Of a DNA stretch of 64,000 nt, positions 39,359-47,750 are shown in pieces. Location of the stretch: the NCBI RefSeq assembly GCF_008704395.1, contig NZ_CP023695.1:5704001-5768000 (forward strand), in the 5' to 3' direction. Below the pieces are notes generated by a model, which was given only the letters and a program-made list of their open reading frames with translations, did not search any database and was not told the origin of the DNA. Numbering within the stretch: the first letter of the stretch is position 1; every line of letters starts with the position of its first letter. The position numbers and the translations under genes were made by a program. Source of the DNA: Streptomyces alboniger. GTDB lineage: Bacteria; Actinomycetota; Actinomycetes; Streptomycetales; Streptomycetaceae.

Positions 39359-40219
39359 TCAGGGTGTACGCGCGATCAAGTACCGGAAGACGTTCGGCAT
39401 CCACACCGTCCCGTCCCGGCGCCGATGCGGATGCAGCGCCTCCGTCAGCTCCTTGTCGACCTGCACCTTGTCCGTCGCCCCCACCGCCGCGTCGAAGAGG
39501 CCCGTCGAGAGCAGCCCCCGGACCGCGCTCTCCACGTCCGCGTACCCGAAGGGGCACGCGACCCGCCCCGAGCCGTCCGGCCTGAGGCCCGCCCGGTGGG
39601 CCACCTCCTCCAGGTCGTCCCGCGACGCGGGGCGCCAACTGCCCGCACTGCGCAGGGGGTCGGCCAGCTTGGTCGCCACCCTCAGGACCGTGGACGTGGC
39701 GCAGCGCTCCGGAGGACCCCATCCGGCGAGCACCACCGCCGCGCCGTGACCGGCGAGCGGGGCCGCCGCCTCCAGGAGGCTGGAGAGCCCTTCGGAGTCG
39801 CCCGCCATGCAGCCGATCGGCTGGAACGCGGTGAGGAGGTTGTACGCGGGCACGCCCGGTCCCGCCGCCTCCGCGGGGCCGCCTTCCACGAGCCGCGTCT
39901 CGGCGCGCGCGCGTGCCGCGGCGGGCACGTCCGGCAGCAGCCGGTCCCGCGCGAGGGCCAGCCGTTCGGGTGCCGAGGCGTCGACACCGGTGACCGCGGC
40001 GCCCCGGGCCACGGCCATCAGCAGGGCGAGTCCGGATCCGCAGCCAAGACCGAGCAGCCGGGTGCCGTTGCCCACGTCGAGCCGTTCGTACACCGCTTCA
40101 TAGAGCGGGACCAGCATCCGTTCCTGGATCTCCGCCCAGTCACGCGCGCGTGCACCCAGGTCCACACGGGGCGCCCGGCCCGCGTGAGGGAGGTGCGACT
40201 GCACGAGTGTTGGTGTCAT
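39359..40219 (-). CDS. SAM-dependent methyltransferase (class I), substrate unknown
   Basis: The 286-residue protein (M-T-P-T-L-V-Q-S-H-L-P-H-A-G) has a class I methyltransferase core: L-L-G-L-G-C-G-S-G-L-A-L-L (motif I, about 60-72), A-A-V-T-G-V-D-A-S-A-P-E-R (motif II), and a hydrophobic post-I region A-A-V-V-L-A-G-W-G. Other motifs are too diverged to name a substrate. ATG 40219 is used because longer frames run through a tandem repeat. A TTGACT with TATAAC beyond it lies upstream on this strand, but the spacing (11 bp) is too short for a normal promoter. It converges on ftsH. Confidence 0.85.
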   Translation of the reverse strand: MTPTLVQSHLPHAGRAPRVDLGARARDWAEIQERMLVPLYEAVYERLDVGNGTRLLGLGCGSGLALLMAVARGAAVTGVDASAPERLALARDRLLPDVPAAARARAETRLVEGGPAEAAGPGVPAYNLLTAFQPIGCMAGDSEGLSSLLEAAAPLAGHGAAVVLAGWGPPERCATSTVLRVATKLADPLRSAGSWRPASRDDLEEVAHRAGLRPDGSGRVACPFGYADVESAVRGLLSTGLFDAAVGATDKVQVDKELTEALHPHRRRDGTVWMPNVFRYLIARTP

Positions 40220-40692
40220 CGAAAGCGCCCCAATCCGCCGAGAGTTATAGCCGTGCCGGTAGTCAACGGTTCGTCCGCCCCCGTGCAGTGCGCTCGCACT
40301 TCCCCCGTATGCCAGAGAACTCCGCATCCGTCGTGGCGTCCAGGGGTTGTCGCCCAATGCTTGTGCGCCACCGCCGTGTGCGTCACGGCCGTGCGCGTCA
40401 GGGCCGACCGAAGAAGGCCGAAGAAGGCCGAAGAAGGCCGAAGAAGGCGGGGCGGTGCCCGGGGCCGATGCGACCCCGGGTAACGTCCCTGCGAGACCCG
40501 GCGTGAGGGCTTTGCCTACGCGCCGGGGCGTACGCGCCACTACGTACCGGCTTGGTGCGAGCTGTGAGGCTTCTCCGCAGATCAGCGCACCCGCCCTCGT
40601 CCGGACGCATCAATGGCAACTGACGGGTACGTGCAAATTATTTGGGATGCCCCGGAATGGAACCCCCGAGGCACCCGGCTCGTTGTCACGAC
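40220..40692. other. 473-bp gene-free region containing a tandem repeat
   Basis: No credible gene. It holds promoters for the divergent methyltransferase and SprT-like genes, a run of imperfect 15-bp units (GCCGTGTGCGTCACG, GCCGTGCGCGTCAGG) near 40373-40403, and four 10-bp units at 40411-40450. An AT-rich patch (GTGCAAATTATTTGGG, about 40631-40646) lies 50 bp before the SprT-like start and may be promoter sequence. Confidence 0.5.
40411..40450. repeat. Four tandem copies of a 10-bp unit
   Basis: AAGAAGGCCG is repeated three times exactly and a fourth time as AAGAAGGCGG. The period of 10 is not a multiple of three, so the array is not selected as a protein repeat. It equals about one DNA helical turn. 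Confidence 0.95.
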
Positions 40693-41289
40693 GTGAGCAC
40701 GACACCACCTGTTCTCGCCGCAGAGCTGGCACAGGCGTGGGCCGACATTCAGCGGCACCACTCCGAGCTGCCCGATCTCGCCGCGCCCGAATCCCTGATC
40801 GGAGAGTCCTCGTCCGCCTGTGGCGCCGAGCTCTCCTTCGAGCGACTGCTTCACGAGGCAGTCCATGGCATCGCCGCCTCGCGCGGCGTACGCGACACCT
40901 CACGCGCCGGCCGGTATCACAACCGGCGGTTCCTCGCGATCGCCGAGGAGCTGGGCCTGGACCATCCCGAGGAGCCGCATCCGAGCAGCGGCTTCTCCCT
41001 GGTCACGCTCAACCCCGAGGCCAAGAGGCGGTACCGCCCGACGATCGAGCGCTTGCAGCGTGCCCTGAAGGCGCACACCGCGGCGACGACCACGGACACC
41101 GCCCGCAGCTTCCGGGGCCCGGCTGCCCGGCACGGCTCCTCCGGCGGCGGTGTACGCGTGAAGGCGGTCTGCGACTGCGGGCGCAACGTCCGCGTCGTCC
41201 CCTCCGTGCTCGCCCAGGCCCCCATCATGTGCGGCGGCTGCGGCAAGCCCTTCCGGATCCCGGAAGCGATCGGCGCGGGTGTGGGCTGA
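40693..41289 (+). CDS. SprT-like putative metallopeptidase with C-terminal zinc ribbon
   Basis: The 198-residue protein has the SprT-like core L-L-H-E-A-V-H-G-I-A-A-S-R-G-V-R-D-T-S, in which H-E-x-x-H is the expected zinc-binding motif, then R-Y-H-N-R-R-F-L-A-I-A-E-E-L-G-L, where the third ligand His is expected. A C-terminal ribbon C-D-C-G ... C-G-G-C-G-K-P-F-R follows. SprT-like proteins include DNA-protein crosslink proteases and many uncharacterised ones; here the function is unknown. GTG 40693. It stands alone upstream of rpsP. No signal peptide. Confidence 0.8.
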   Translation: MSTTPPVLAAELAQAWADIQRHHSELPDLAAPESLIGESSSACGAELSFERLLHEAVHGIAASRGVRDTSRAGRYHNRRFLAIAEELGLDHPEEPHPSSGFSLVTLNPEAKRRYRPTIERLQRALKAHTAATTTDTARSFRGPAARHGSSGGGVRVKAVCDCGRNVRVVPSVLAQAPIMCGGCGKPFRIPEAIGAGVG

Positions 41290-41352
41290 GCAGGACCGGG
41301 GCGCCCGGACCGGGTGCGGGTGCCCCGGCGACGTATGGCACAATGGCTAGCT

Positions 41353-41417
41353 GTACTCGACAGTCGCATAGGACCCCTCTCTCCTCCGGCTGACGCGTCC
41401 ATCGGGCACTCGAGTAC
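41353..41417 (+). promoter_or_regulatory. Long-range inverted repeat in the rpsP leader
   Basis: GTACTCGA (41353-41360) and TCGAGTAC (41410-41417) are perfect 8-bp complements 49 nt apart, in the leader 62-126 nt before the rpsP start. They could close a structured 5' UTR. CACAAT at about 41339 is a possible -10 just upstream. Confidence 0.4.
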
Positions 41418-41478
41418 CGCAACCCCACGCGGCATCACGTTGTGCCCACCCACGTCAAGACCAGGAGACACCACTCCC

Positions 41479-41922
41479 GTGGCAGTCAAGATCAAGCTGA
41501 AGCGTCTGGGCAAGATCCGTTCGCCTCACTACCGCATCGTCGTCGCCGACTCCCGTACCCGCCGTGACGGCCGGGCCATCGAGGAGATCGGCCTGTACCA
41601 CCCGGTGCAGAACCCCTCGCGCATCGAGGTCAACTCGGAGCGTGCCCAGTACTGGCTGTCCGTCGGCGCCCAGCCGACCGAGCCGGTCATGGCGATCCTC
41701 AAGCTCACCGGCGACTGGCAGAAGCACAAGGGCCTGCCGGCCCCGGCGCCGCTGAAGGTCGCCGAGCCCAAGGACAAGCGCGCCGCGTTCGAGGCCTTCA
41801 CCAAGGGTCTCGAGGGCGACGACGCCAAGGGTGAGGCCATCACCCAGAAGGCCAAGAAGGCGGACAAGAAGGCGGACGAGGCTGCTGACGCGGCTGCGTC
41901 CACCGAGTCGACCGAGGCCTGA
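41479..41922 (+). CDS. rpsP: Ribosomal protein S16
   Basis: The 147-residue protein opens [26 protein letters not shown], diagnostic of S16, and has the long Lys/Ala-rich C-terminal extension common in actinobacteria (after about residue 95). GTG 41479 has CCAGGAGA upstream. First gene of the rpsP-khpA-rimM-trmD-rplS translation cluster. Confidence 0.97.
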   Translation: MAVKIKLKRLGKIRSPHYRIVVADSRTRRDGRAIEEIGLYHPVQNPSRIEVNSERAQYWLSVGAQPTEPVMAILKLTGDWQKHKGLPAPAPLKVAEPKDKRAAFEAFTKGLEGDDAKGEAITQKAKKADKKADEAADAAASTESTEA

Positions 41923-41924
41923 GC

Positions 41925-42164
41925 ATGCTCGAGGAGGCTCTCGAGCACCTCGTGAAGGGCATCGTCGACAACCCCGACGACGTGCAGGTGGCCTCGCGCA
42001 ACCTGCGCCGCGGGCGCGTACTCGAGGTCCGGGTCCACCCGGACGACCTCGGCAAGGTGATCGGCCGTAACGGCCGCACCGCGCGCGCTCTGCGGACCGT
42101 CGTGGGCGCCATCGGCGGCCGCGGTGTCCGCGTCGACCTCGTCGACGTGGACCAGGTTCGCTGA
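41925..42164 (+). CDS. khpA: KH-domain RNA-binding protein KhpA
   Basis: The 79-residue protein is a single KH domain with the RNA-contact loop V-I-G-R-N-G-R-T-A-R-A-L (G-x-x-G). KhpA-type proteins bind many RNAs, often with KhpB/EloR. It starts 2 bp after rpsP and is the conserved neighbour between rpsP and rimM. ATG 41925. Confidence 0.93.
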   Translation: MLEEALEHLVKGIVDNPDDVQVASRNLRRGRVLEVRVHPDDLGKVIGRNGRTARALRTVVGAIGGRGVRVDLVDVDQVR

Positions 42165-42198
42165 ACCGGGTTCCGCTGGAACCACAGCAGCACCGGCT

Positions 42199-42234
42199 CG
42201 GGCCGGGGAAGGCCTCAGGGCCTTCCCCGGCCCG
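42199..42234 (+). terminator. Strong hairpin between khpA and rimM
   Basis: CGGGCCGGGGAAGGCC and GGCCTTCCCCGGCCCG form a perfect 16-bp stem with a TCAG loop. No T-run follows and the rimM start lies 25 bp downstream, so partial termination or mRNA processing that sets different levels of S16 and RimM/TrmD is likely. Confidence 0.7.
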
Positions 42235-42259
42235 TAGTCGTTGAACGAGGAGAAACGCA

Positions 42260-42859
42260 GTGCAGTTGGTAGTCGCCCGCATCGGCCGTGCCCACGGCAT
42301 CAAGGGAGAGGTCACCGTTGAGGTCCGCACCGACGAGCCGGAGCTGCGGCTCGGCCCGGGCGCCGTCCTCGCGACCGAACCCGCCGCCATCGGCCCGCTG
42401 ACCATCGAGACCGGCCGGGTGCACAGCGGCCGCCTCCTGCTGCGCTTCGAAGGCGTGCGCGACCGTACGGGCGCCGAGGCGCTGCGCAACACGCTCCTGA
42501 TCGCCGAGGTGGACCCGGAGGAGCTCCCCGAGGAAGAGGACGAGTATTACGACCACCAGCTCATGGACCTCGACGTCGTCACCAAGGACGGCGAGGAGGT
42601 GGGCCGGATCACCGAGATCTCGCACCTGCCCTCGCAGGACCTCTTCATCGTGGAACGCCCCGACGGCAGCGAGGTGATGATCCCCTTCGTCGAGGAGATC
42701 GTCGTCGAGATCGACCTGGAGGAGCAGAAGGCCGTCATCGACCCGCCCCCCGGGCTCATCGACGACCGCGCCGAGATCGCCTCCACGCGGGACGCCGAGG
42801 CGGCCCCGGAGAACGGACCGGACTCAGGGAACGAGTCGGCCGCGGAGGACAAGGCGTAA
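42260..42859 (+). CDS. rimM: 16S rRNA processing protein RimM
   Basis: RimM helps mature the 30S head near S19. The 199-residue protein begins [21 protein letters not shown] and has the PRC-barrel half with Y-Y-D-H-Q-L-M-D-L and the conserved [11 protein letters not shown] ending. The C-terminus is an acidic Glu/Ala/Asn tail. The start is a GTG with AACGAGGAG upstream. Its stop overlaps the trmD ATG by one base. Confidence 0.95.
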   Translation: MQLVVARIGRAHGIKGEVTVEVRTDEPELRLGPGAVLATEPAAIGPLTIETGRVHSGRLLLRFEGVRDRTGAEALRNTLLIAEVDPEELPEEEDEYYDHQLMDLDVVTKDGEEVGRITEISHLPSQDLFIVERPDGSEVMIPFVEEIVVEIDLEEQKAVIDPPPGLIDDRAEIASTRDAEAAPENGPDSGNESAAEDKA

Positions 42860-43680
42860 TGCGGCTCGACGTCGTCACGATCTTCCCCGAGTACCTGGAA
42901 CCCCTGAACGTCTCCCTCGTGGGCAAGGCACGCGCGCGTGGACAGCTCGACGTGAACGTGCACGACCTCAGGGAGTGGACGTACGACCGTCACAACACGG
43001 TCGACGACACCCCCTACGGCGGCGGCCCCGGCATGGTCATGAAGACCGACCCCTGGGGTGCGGCCCTCGACGACGTGCTCGCCGAGGGGTACGAGTCCGG
43101 GGGCCACGGCCCCGTCCTGGTCGTCCCCACGCCCAGCGGGCGCCCCTTCACCCAGGAACTCGCCGTGGAGCTGTCCGAGCGCCCCTGGCTGGTCTTCACG
43201 CCCGCGCGCTACGAGGGCATCGACCGGCGCGTCATGGACGAGTACGCGACCCGTATCCCCGTCTACGAGGTGTCCATCGGCGACTACGTCCTCGCGGGCG
43301 GGGAAGCGGCCGTCCTGGTCATCACCGAGGCGGTGGCCAGGCTCCTCCCCGGTGTCCTCGGCAACGCCGAGTCCCACCAGGACGACTCCTTCGCGCCCGG
43401 CGCCATGGCCAACCTCCTCGAAGGCCCCGTCTACACCAAGCCTCCCCAGTGGCGCGGTCACGGCATCCCGGACGTCCTGCTCAGCGGCCACCACGGCAAG
43501 ATCGCGCGCTGGCGGCGGGACGAGGCACTGCGCCGCACCACCCGCAACAGGCCCGACCTCATCGAGCGTTGCGACCCCAAGGCCTTCGACAAGAAGGACC
43601 GCGAGATGCTCTCGATCCTGGGGTGGCGGCCGGGGCCCGACGGCCGATTTGGGCGAGACCCCGAGGCCGTGGAAGAATAG
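42859..43680 (+). CDS. trmD: tRNA (guanine37-N1)-methyltransferase
   Basis: TrmD methylates G37 of tRNAs, preventing +1 frameshifting. The 273-residue SPOUT enzyme starts [12 protein letters not shown] and has the knotted SAM site [16 protein letters not shown] plus the [14 protein letters not shown] loop and R-Y-E-G-I-D-R-R. Coupled to rimM by a one-base overlap. Confidence 0.97.
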   Translation: MRLDVVTIFPEYLEPLNVSLVGKARARGQLDVNVHDLREWTYDRHNTVDDTPYGGGPGMVMKTDPWGAALDDVLAEGYESGGHGPVLVVPTPSGRPFTQELAVELSERPWLVFTPARYEGIDRRVMDEYATRIPVYEVSIGDYVLAGGEAAVLVITEAVARLLPGVLGNAESHQDDSFAPGAMANLLEGPVYTKPPQWRGHGIPDVLLSGHHGKIARWRRDEALRRTTRNRPDLIERCDPKAFDKKDREMLSILGWRPGPDGRFGRDPEAVEE

Positions 43681-43700
43681 GCCGCTGCTGTACGTCCAGC

Positions 43701-43761
43701 GTGCGCCCCTGCCACAGGGGGATCGACCGAAGCTTGCACCCCGTGTTCGCGGGGATGGTCC
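43701..43761 (+). promoter_or_regulatory. Tandem hairpins in the rplS leader
   Basis: Two elements of 28 nt lie 5 nt apart: the first has stem CCCCT/AGGGG (43706-43710, 43716-43720), the second CCCCG/CGGGG (43739-43743, 43750-43754). Both begin with TGC 2-4 nt before the stem and end in GAT...CC. They lie 88-149 nt before the rplS start. This looks like a structured leader, possibly an L19 autoregulatory site. The second element resembles a type I-E CRISPR repeat but there is no array. Confidence 0.55.
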
Positions 43762-43849
43762 AGACGCCCGTCCGACGCGATCAGCTACCGAAACCTCATC
43801 ATCACGTACCGCTGATGACCTGTGGCATCAGCGAAGAAAGCAGACGATC

Positions 43850-44200
43850 ATGGCTAACCTGCTCGACTCCGTCGACAGCGCGTCGCTGCGCAGCGACATC
43901 CCGGCGTTCCGCCCGGGTGACACCGTCAACGTCCACGTCCGCGTCATCGAGGGCAACCGCTCCCGTGTGCAGCAGTTCAAGGGCGTAGTCATCCGCCGCC
44001 AGGGTGCCGGCGTGCGCGAGACCTTCACGGTCCGCAAGGTCTCCTTCTCCGTCGGCGTCGAGCGCACCTTCCCGGTGCACACCCCGATCGTCGAGAAGAT
44101 CGAGCTCGTCACCCGCGGTGACGTGCGTCGCGCGAAGCTGTACTACCTCCGTGACCTGCGCGGCAAGGCCGCGAAGATCAAGGAGAAGCGCGACAGCTGA
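43850..44200 (+). CDS. rplS: Ribosomal protein L19
   Basis: The 116-residue L19 reads [32 protein letters not shown] and ends [17 protein letters not shown], standard for the family. ATG 43850 has only a weak upstream GAAGAAAG. A 169-bp gap with tandem hairpins separates it from trmD. The signal peptidase cluster follows 45 bp later. Confidence 0.97.
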   Translation: MANLLDSVDSASLRSDIPAFRPGDTVNVHVRVIEGNRSRVQQFKGVVIRRQGAGVRETFTVRKVSFSVGVERTFPVHTPIVEKIELVTRGDVRRAKLYYLRDLRGKAAKIKEKRDS

Positions 44201-44245
44201 GCTCGCGCGCGGGTTCACAGCGGGGCCGGATAGCATCTGGCCCCG

Positions 44246-44965
44246 ATGGACACCGAAGCACAGCACCCGGAGCGCGACCGCTCCTCCCCATCCTCCGAAC
44301 CCGGCGACGTCCCGCACGTCGCCGAGGCGTCCGAGGAGGCGGAGGAACGGTCGCGCTCCGTTTTCATGTCACTCGTCTCCCGACTGCCGGGCGGCGGGCT
44401 CACACTGACGTTCCTGCTGTGTGTGGGGGCCATGCTCCTCGTCAGTGCCTTCGTGGTGCAGCCCTTCCAGATTCCCAGCGGCTCCATGGAGCCCGCGTTC
44501 CGGGTCGGGGACCGGGTACTCGTGAACAAGTTGGCGTACCGTTTCGGGTCCGAGCCGCAGCGGGGTGACGCGGTCGTCTTCGACGGCAGCGGCTACTTCG
44601 GAGACGCCGACTACATCAAGCGGGTCGTGGGCACCGGGGGAGACCGGGTGGTCTGCTGCGAGGGGGGAGGCATCAAGGTGAACGGCGAGCCGGTCGACGA
44701 GCCCTACCTGTACCCGGGGGACGCGCCCTCCCAGGTGCCCTTCGATGTCGTCGTCCCCGAAGGCAGCCTGTTCCTGCTCGGCGACCACCGCAGCGACTCG
44801 CGCGACTCCCGCGACCACCTGGGGCAGCCCGGCGGCGGAATGATCCCCGTCGACGAGGTCATCGGCCGGGCCGACTGGATCGCCTGGCCGATCGGCCACT
44901 GGACCTCCCTGGAGCGACCCGACAGCTACGCGCGCGTGCCCGAACCGGGCGGCGCGCATGGGTAG
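44246..44965 (+). CDS. sipW: Type I signal peptidase (SipW)
   Basis: The 239-residue enzyme removes signal peptides of secreted proteins on the outer face of the membrane. It has an acidic cytoplasmic N-terminus, one transmembrane helix (about 54-72), the catalytic Ser motif I-P-S-G-S-M-E-P, the catalytic Lys motif Y-I-K-R-V-V-G-T-G-G-D and the box G-D-H-R-S-D-S-R-D-S-R. First of four consecutive signal peptidases (sipW-X-Y-Z), an arrangement known from S. lividans and S. coelicolor. Its end overlaps the sipX start by 8 bp. Confidence 0.93.
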   Translation: MDTEAQHPERDRSSPSSEPGDVPHVAEASEEAEERSRSVFMSLVSRLPGGGLTLTFLLCVGAMLLVSAFVVQPFQIPSGSMEPAFRVGDRVLVNKLAYRFGSEPQRGDAVVFDGSGYFGDADYIKRVVGTGGDRVVCCEGGGIKVNGEPVDEPYLYPGDAPSQVPFDVVVPEGSLFLLGDHRSDSRDSRDHLGQPGGGMIPVDEVIGRADWIAWPIGHWTSLERPDSYARVPEPGGAHG

Positions 44966-46043
44966 CCGCGGGCGGACGCGCACCGCGGGCCACCGTGCCG
45001 ATACCCGGCTGCCCACCGGGTCCCGGCCGACCAGCGGGCCCGTCCTGCCGGGCCGGGCCGACCGGCGCAGGCTCGCGAGGAAGGTCAAGCGGCGCAGGCG
45101 GCGCTCGGCGATCAAGGAGATACCCCTCCTCATAGGTGTGGCGCTGCTCATAGCGCTCGTCCTGAAGACCTTCCTGGTGCAGGCCTTCGTGATCCCCTCG
45201 GGCTCCATGGAGCAGACGATCCGCATCGGGGACCGGGTCCTGGTCGACAAGCTCACCCCCTGGTTCGGAGCGAAGCCGGAACGCGGCGATGTCGTCGTCT
45301 TCAAGGACCCCGGCAACTGGCTCGAAGAGGAACAGGGCAGGAAGAAGGACGACCCGGTGGTCGTCAAGCAGGTCAAGGAAGGCCTGACCCAGATCGGTCT
45401 GCTGCCCTCCGACAGCGAGCGGGACCTGATCAAGCGCGTGATCGGCGTCGGCGGCGACACCGTGAAGTGCTGCGACAAGAACGACAAGGTCACCGTCAAC
45501 GGCACCCCGCTCGACGAGCCCTACATCCACCCCGGCGACAAGCCCTCGGCCTTCGAGTTCGAGGTGAAGGTCCCCGAGGGACGCCTCTTCATGATGGGCG
45601 ACCACCGCAGCGACTCGGCCGACTCCCGCTTCCACCGCACGGAGAAGTTCGCCGGCACCATCGCCGAGGACCAGGTCGTCGGGCGCGCCCTTGTCATCGC
45701 CTGGCCCCTAGGCCACTGGCGCAAGCTGGAGGAGCCGGACACGTACGCGTCCGTACCCGACGCGCGTACGGGGTCGGACGCCGCCACAGGCGTGTCGCAT
45801 AGGGTGGCTCATGGCGATCGATACGGATTGATCCGACTCCCGACCCCTGCGGAACTCCCGCTCGTTATGGGAGTGGTGGGCCTGCATCGCATCTGGGGCA
45901 GGCGGCGGCACGGACTGAGGAGTGGATGTGGGGGATTTGGCGGTCGGCGCACGATCCGGACACGAGGGGCCCGAGGAGCGGCCGGGGCGATCCGACGAGC
46001 CGGGCGTCGAGGCCGCCGCGGGCGGTACGCACCTCGGGAGTGA
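44958..46043 (+). CDS. sipX: Type I signal peptidase (SipX)
   Basis: The 361-residue frame contains an Arg-rich N-terminus, a transmembrane helix (about 56-72, L-L-I-G-V-A-L-L-I-A-L-V-L), I-P-S-G-S-M-E-Q, L-I-K-R-V-I-G-V-G-G-D and G-D-H-R-S-D-S-A-D-S-R. After about residue 275 a second weakly hydrophobic segment and an Arg/Gly-rich tail follow. The tail, from 45928 on, lies in another frame inside sipY, so the true end may be shorter than the open frame or the genes overlap by 116 bp. The start overlaps sipW. Confidence 0.88.
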   Translation: MGSRGRTRTAGHRADTRLPTGSRPTSGPVLPGRADRRRLARKVKRRRRRSAIKEIPLLIGVALLIALVLKTFLVQAFVIPSGSMEQTIRIGDRVLVDKLTPWFGAKPERGDVVVFKDPGNWLEEEQGRKKDDPVVVKQVKEGLTQIGLLPSDSERDLIKRVIGVGGDTVKCCDKNDKVTVNGTPLDEPYIHPGDKPSAFEFEVKVPEGRLFMMGDHRSDSADSRFHRTEKFAGTIAEDQVVGRALVIAWPLGHWRKLEEPDTYASVPDARTGSDAATGVSHRVAHGDRYGLIRLPTPAELPLVMGVVGLHRIWGRRRHGLRSGCGGFGGRRTIRTRGARGAAGAIRRAGRRGRRGRYAPRE

Positions 46044-46911
46044 CGCCGCGCACGGCGACGAGGCGAAGAGCGAGCAGGGCGCCAAGAAGAGCGAACAGGA
46101 CGCCAAGCAGCCGAAGAAGGCGCGGTCCTTCTGGAAGGAGCTGCCGCTCCTCATCGGTATCGCGCTGGTCCTGGCGCTGGTGATCAAGTCCTTCCTGGTT
46201 CAGGCGTTCTCGATCCCTTCGGACTCGATGCAGAACACGCTCCAGCAGGGCGACCGCGTCCTCGTCGACAAGCTGACGCCGTGGTTCGGCTCCGAGCCCG
46301 AGCGCGGCGAGGTCGTCGTCTTCAGGGACCCGGGCCACTGGCTGGACGGCGAGCCCACCCCCGATCCGAACGCGGTCCAGCGGGTCCTCGGCTGGATCGG
46401 CCTGATGCCGTCCGCCGACGAGAAGGACCTCATCAAGCGCGTCATCGCCGTCGGCGGCGACACCGTCGAGTGCAAGGGCACAGGCCCGGTGAAGGTCAAC
46501 GGCAAGGCGCTGAACGAGCCGTACGTCTTCCCGGGCAACACCCCCTGCACCGTCGACGACCAGGGCGGCCAGTTCAAGAAGACCGTGCCCAAGGGCAAGA
46601 TCTGGGTCATGGGCGACCACCGGCAGAACTCGCTGGACTCCCGCTACCACCAGAACCAGCCCGGCGGCGGCGCCGTCCCCGTGGACAACGTCGTGGGCCG
46701 CGCCATCGTGATCGCCTGGCCCCCCACCCGCTGGGCGACGCTCCCCAAGCCGGACACGTTCGACCAGCCGGGCATCAACGCCCTGTCGAGCGCGGCGCCG
46801 GGCGTCCTCGGCCTCGCCGGCGCCGTGCCGATCGTGCTGTGGCGCAGGCGGCGGCTGACGGTCGCCGCCGCGCGCGCAGCGAGGGTTACCGGCGGCAGTA
46901 CCGCCGGGTAG
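45928..46911 (+). CDS. sipY: Type I signal peptidase (SipY)
   Basis: The 327-residue protein has a long acidic/Lys-rich N-terminus, a transmembrane helix (about 74-92), a catalytic serine in I-P-S-D-S-M-Q-N, L-I-K-R-V-I-A-V-G-G-D and G-D-H-R-Q-N-S-L-D-S-R, the most canonical box of the four. A C-terminal hydrophobic segment (about 290-305, G-V-L-G-L-A-G-A-V-P-I-V-L) followed by basic residues is a second membrane anchor. GTG 45928 is preferred because GAGGAG precedes it by 5 nt; an in-frame GTG at 45922 is also possible. Confidence 0.9.
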   Translation: MGDLAVGARSGHEGPEERPGRSDEPGVEAAAGGTHLGSDAAHGDEAKSEQGAKKSEQDAKQPKKARSFWKELPLLIGIALVLALVIKSFLVQAFSIPSDSMQNTLQQGDRVLVDKLTPWFGSEPERGEVVVFRDPGHWLDGEPTPDPNAVQRVLGWIGLMPSADEKDLIKRVIAVGGDTVECKGTGPVKVNGKALNEPYVFPGNTPCTVDDQGGQFKKTVPKGKIWVMGDHRQNSLDSRYHQNQPGGGAVPVDNVVGRAIVIAWPPTRWATLPKPDTFDQPGINALSSAAPGVLGLAGAVPIVLWRRRRLTVAAARAARVTGGSTAG

Positions 46912-46991
46912 GGTGCCGTCCCAGATCGCCGATCTTCCGCCGTCCGTACGCACGGGCGGCGGAGTCGTCTCCGAGACGGGGGAGTACTGGG

Positions 46992-47750
46992 ATGAGCAGG
47001 ACACGTCGTACGGCCGAGGGCCGGGGCAGGCTCGGCAGCGTGCTGTCGGGTATCGCCGTGGCCCTCGGCTGTGTCCTCTTTCTCGGCGGCTTCGCCTGGG
47101 GCGCGGTTCTGTACCAGCCGTACGCGGTTCCTACCGGGTCGATGACGCCGACGATCGGCTCGGGCGACCGGGTCCTCGCACAGCGGATCGACGGCGACGA
47201 GGTGCGCCGCGGTGACGTGGTCGTCTTCGAGCAGTCGACCTGGGGCGACATGCCGATGGTCAAGCGGGTGGTCGGCATAGGCGGCGACAAGATCGCCTGC
47301 TGCGAGGACGGCAAGCTGACCGTCAACGGCAAGGAAGTCGCAGAACCGTATCTGCCCAAGGGGCAGGACGCCGCGGCCACCGGCATCCCCACCACGACCG
47401 TCCCCAAGGGCCGTCTGTTCCTGCTCGGCGACGAGCGCAGCGGCTCCCTCGACTCCAGCGTGCATCTGGATGACGGGACCCACGGCTCGGTGCCGCGTGG
47501 CGCCGTGAAGGCGCGGGTCGACGCGGTGGCCTGGCCCATGGACAAGTTCGGCATGCTGGAGCGCCCGGAGGGCTTCGCGGACATGCCGGGCGGCCTCTCC
47601 GAGCCCGGTCCGCTGCGCCTGGTGGTGAGCGCGATCGTGGTGGGCATGGCGCTCGTCCTCGGCGGCGCCGCGTACGGGCCGGTGGCCAGGCTCGTGGGCC
47701 GCGGACGCGGCAGGAGCCGTGCGAGGGAGGCCGCCGCCGGTGTCGGCTGA
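46992..47750 (+). CDS. sipZ: Type I signal peptidase (SipZ)
   Basis: The 252-residue protein has transmembrane helix 1 (about 17-38), the catalytic Ser motif V-P-T-G-S-M-T-P, the Lys motif [11 protein letters not shown], and [11 protein letters not shown], where the usual final Arg is Ser and the Asn is Gly. A C-terminal hydrophobic helix (about 210-230) is a second anchor. ATG 46992 is preceded by GGGGGAG. It overlaps the Nudix gene by 11 bp. Confidence 0.91.
   Translation: MSRTRRTAEGRGRLGSVLSGIAVALGCVLFLGGFAWGAVLYQPYAVPTGSMTPTIGSGDRVLAQRIDGDEVRRGDVVVFEQSTWGDMPMVKRVVGIGGDKIACCEDGKLTVNGKEVAEPYLPKGQDAAATGIPTTTVPKGRLFLLGDERSGSLDSSVHLDDGTHGSVPRGAVKARVDAVAWPMDKFGMLERPEGFADMPGGLSEPGPLRLVVSAIVVGMALVLGGAAYGPVARLVGRGRGRSRAREAAAGVG

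Noticed and set aside
40229..40275. TTGACT ... TATAAC as a promoter for the methyltransferase
   Set aside because: The hexamers are only 11 bp apart, too close for a normal sigma-70 promoter.
43701..43761. A CRISPR array in the rplS leader
   Set aside because: Only two diverged repeat-like hairpins 5 nt apart, no 32-33 nt spacers and no cas genes in the window.
44246..47750. Four consecutive signal peptidase genes as a novel duplication
   Set aside because: The sipW-X-Y-Z cluster is already known from Streptomyces, so the cluster itself is not new.
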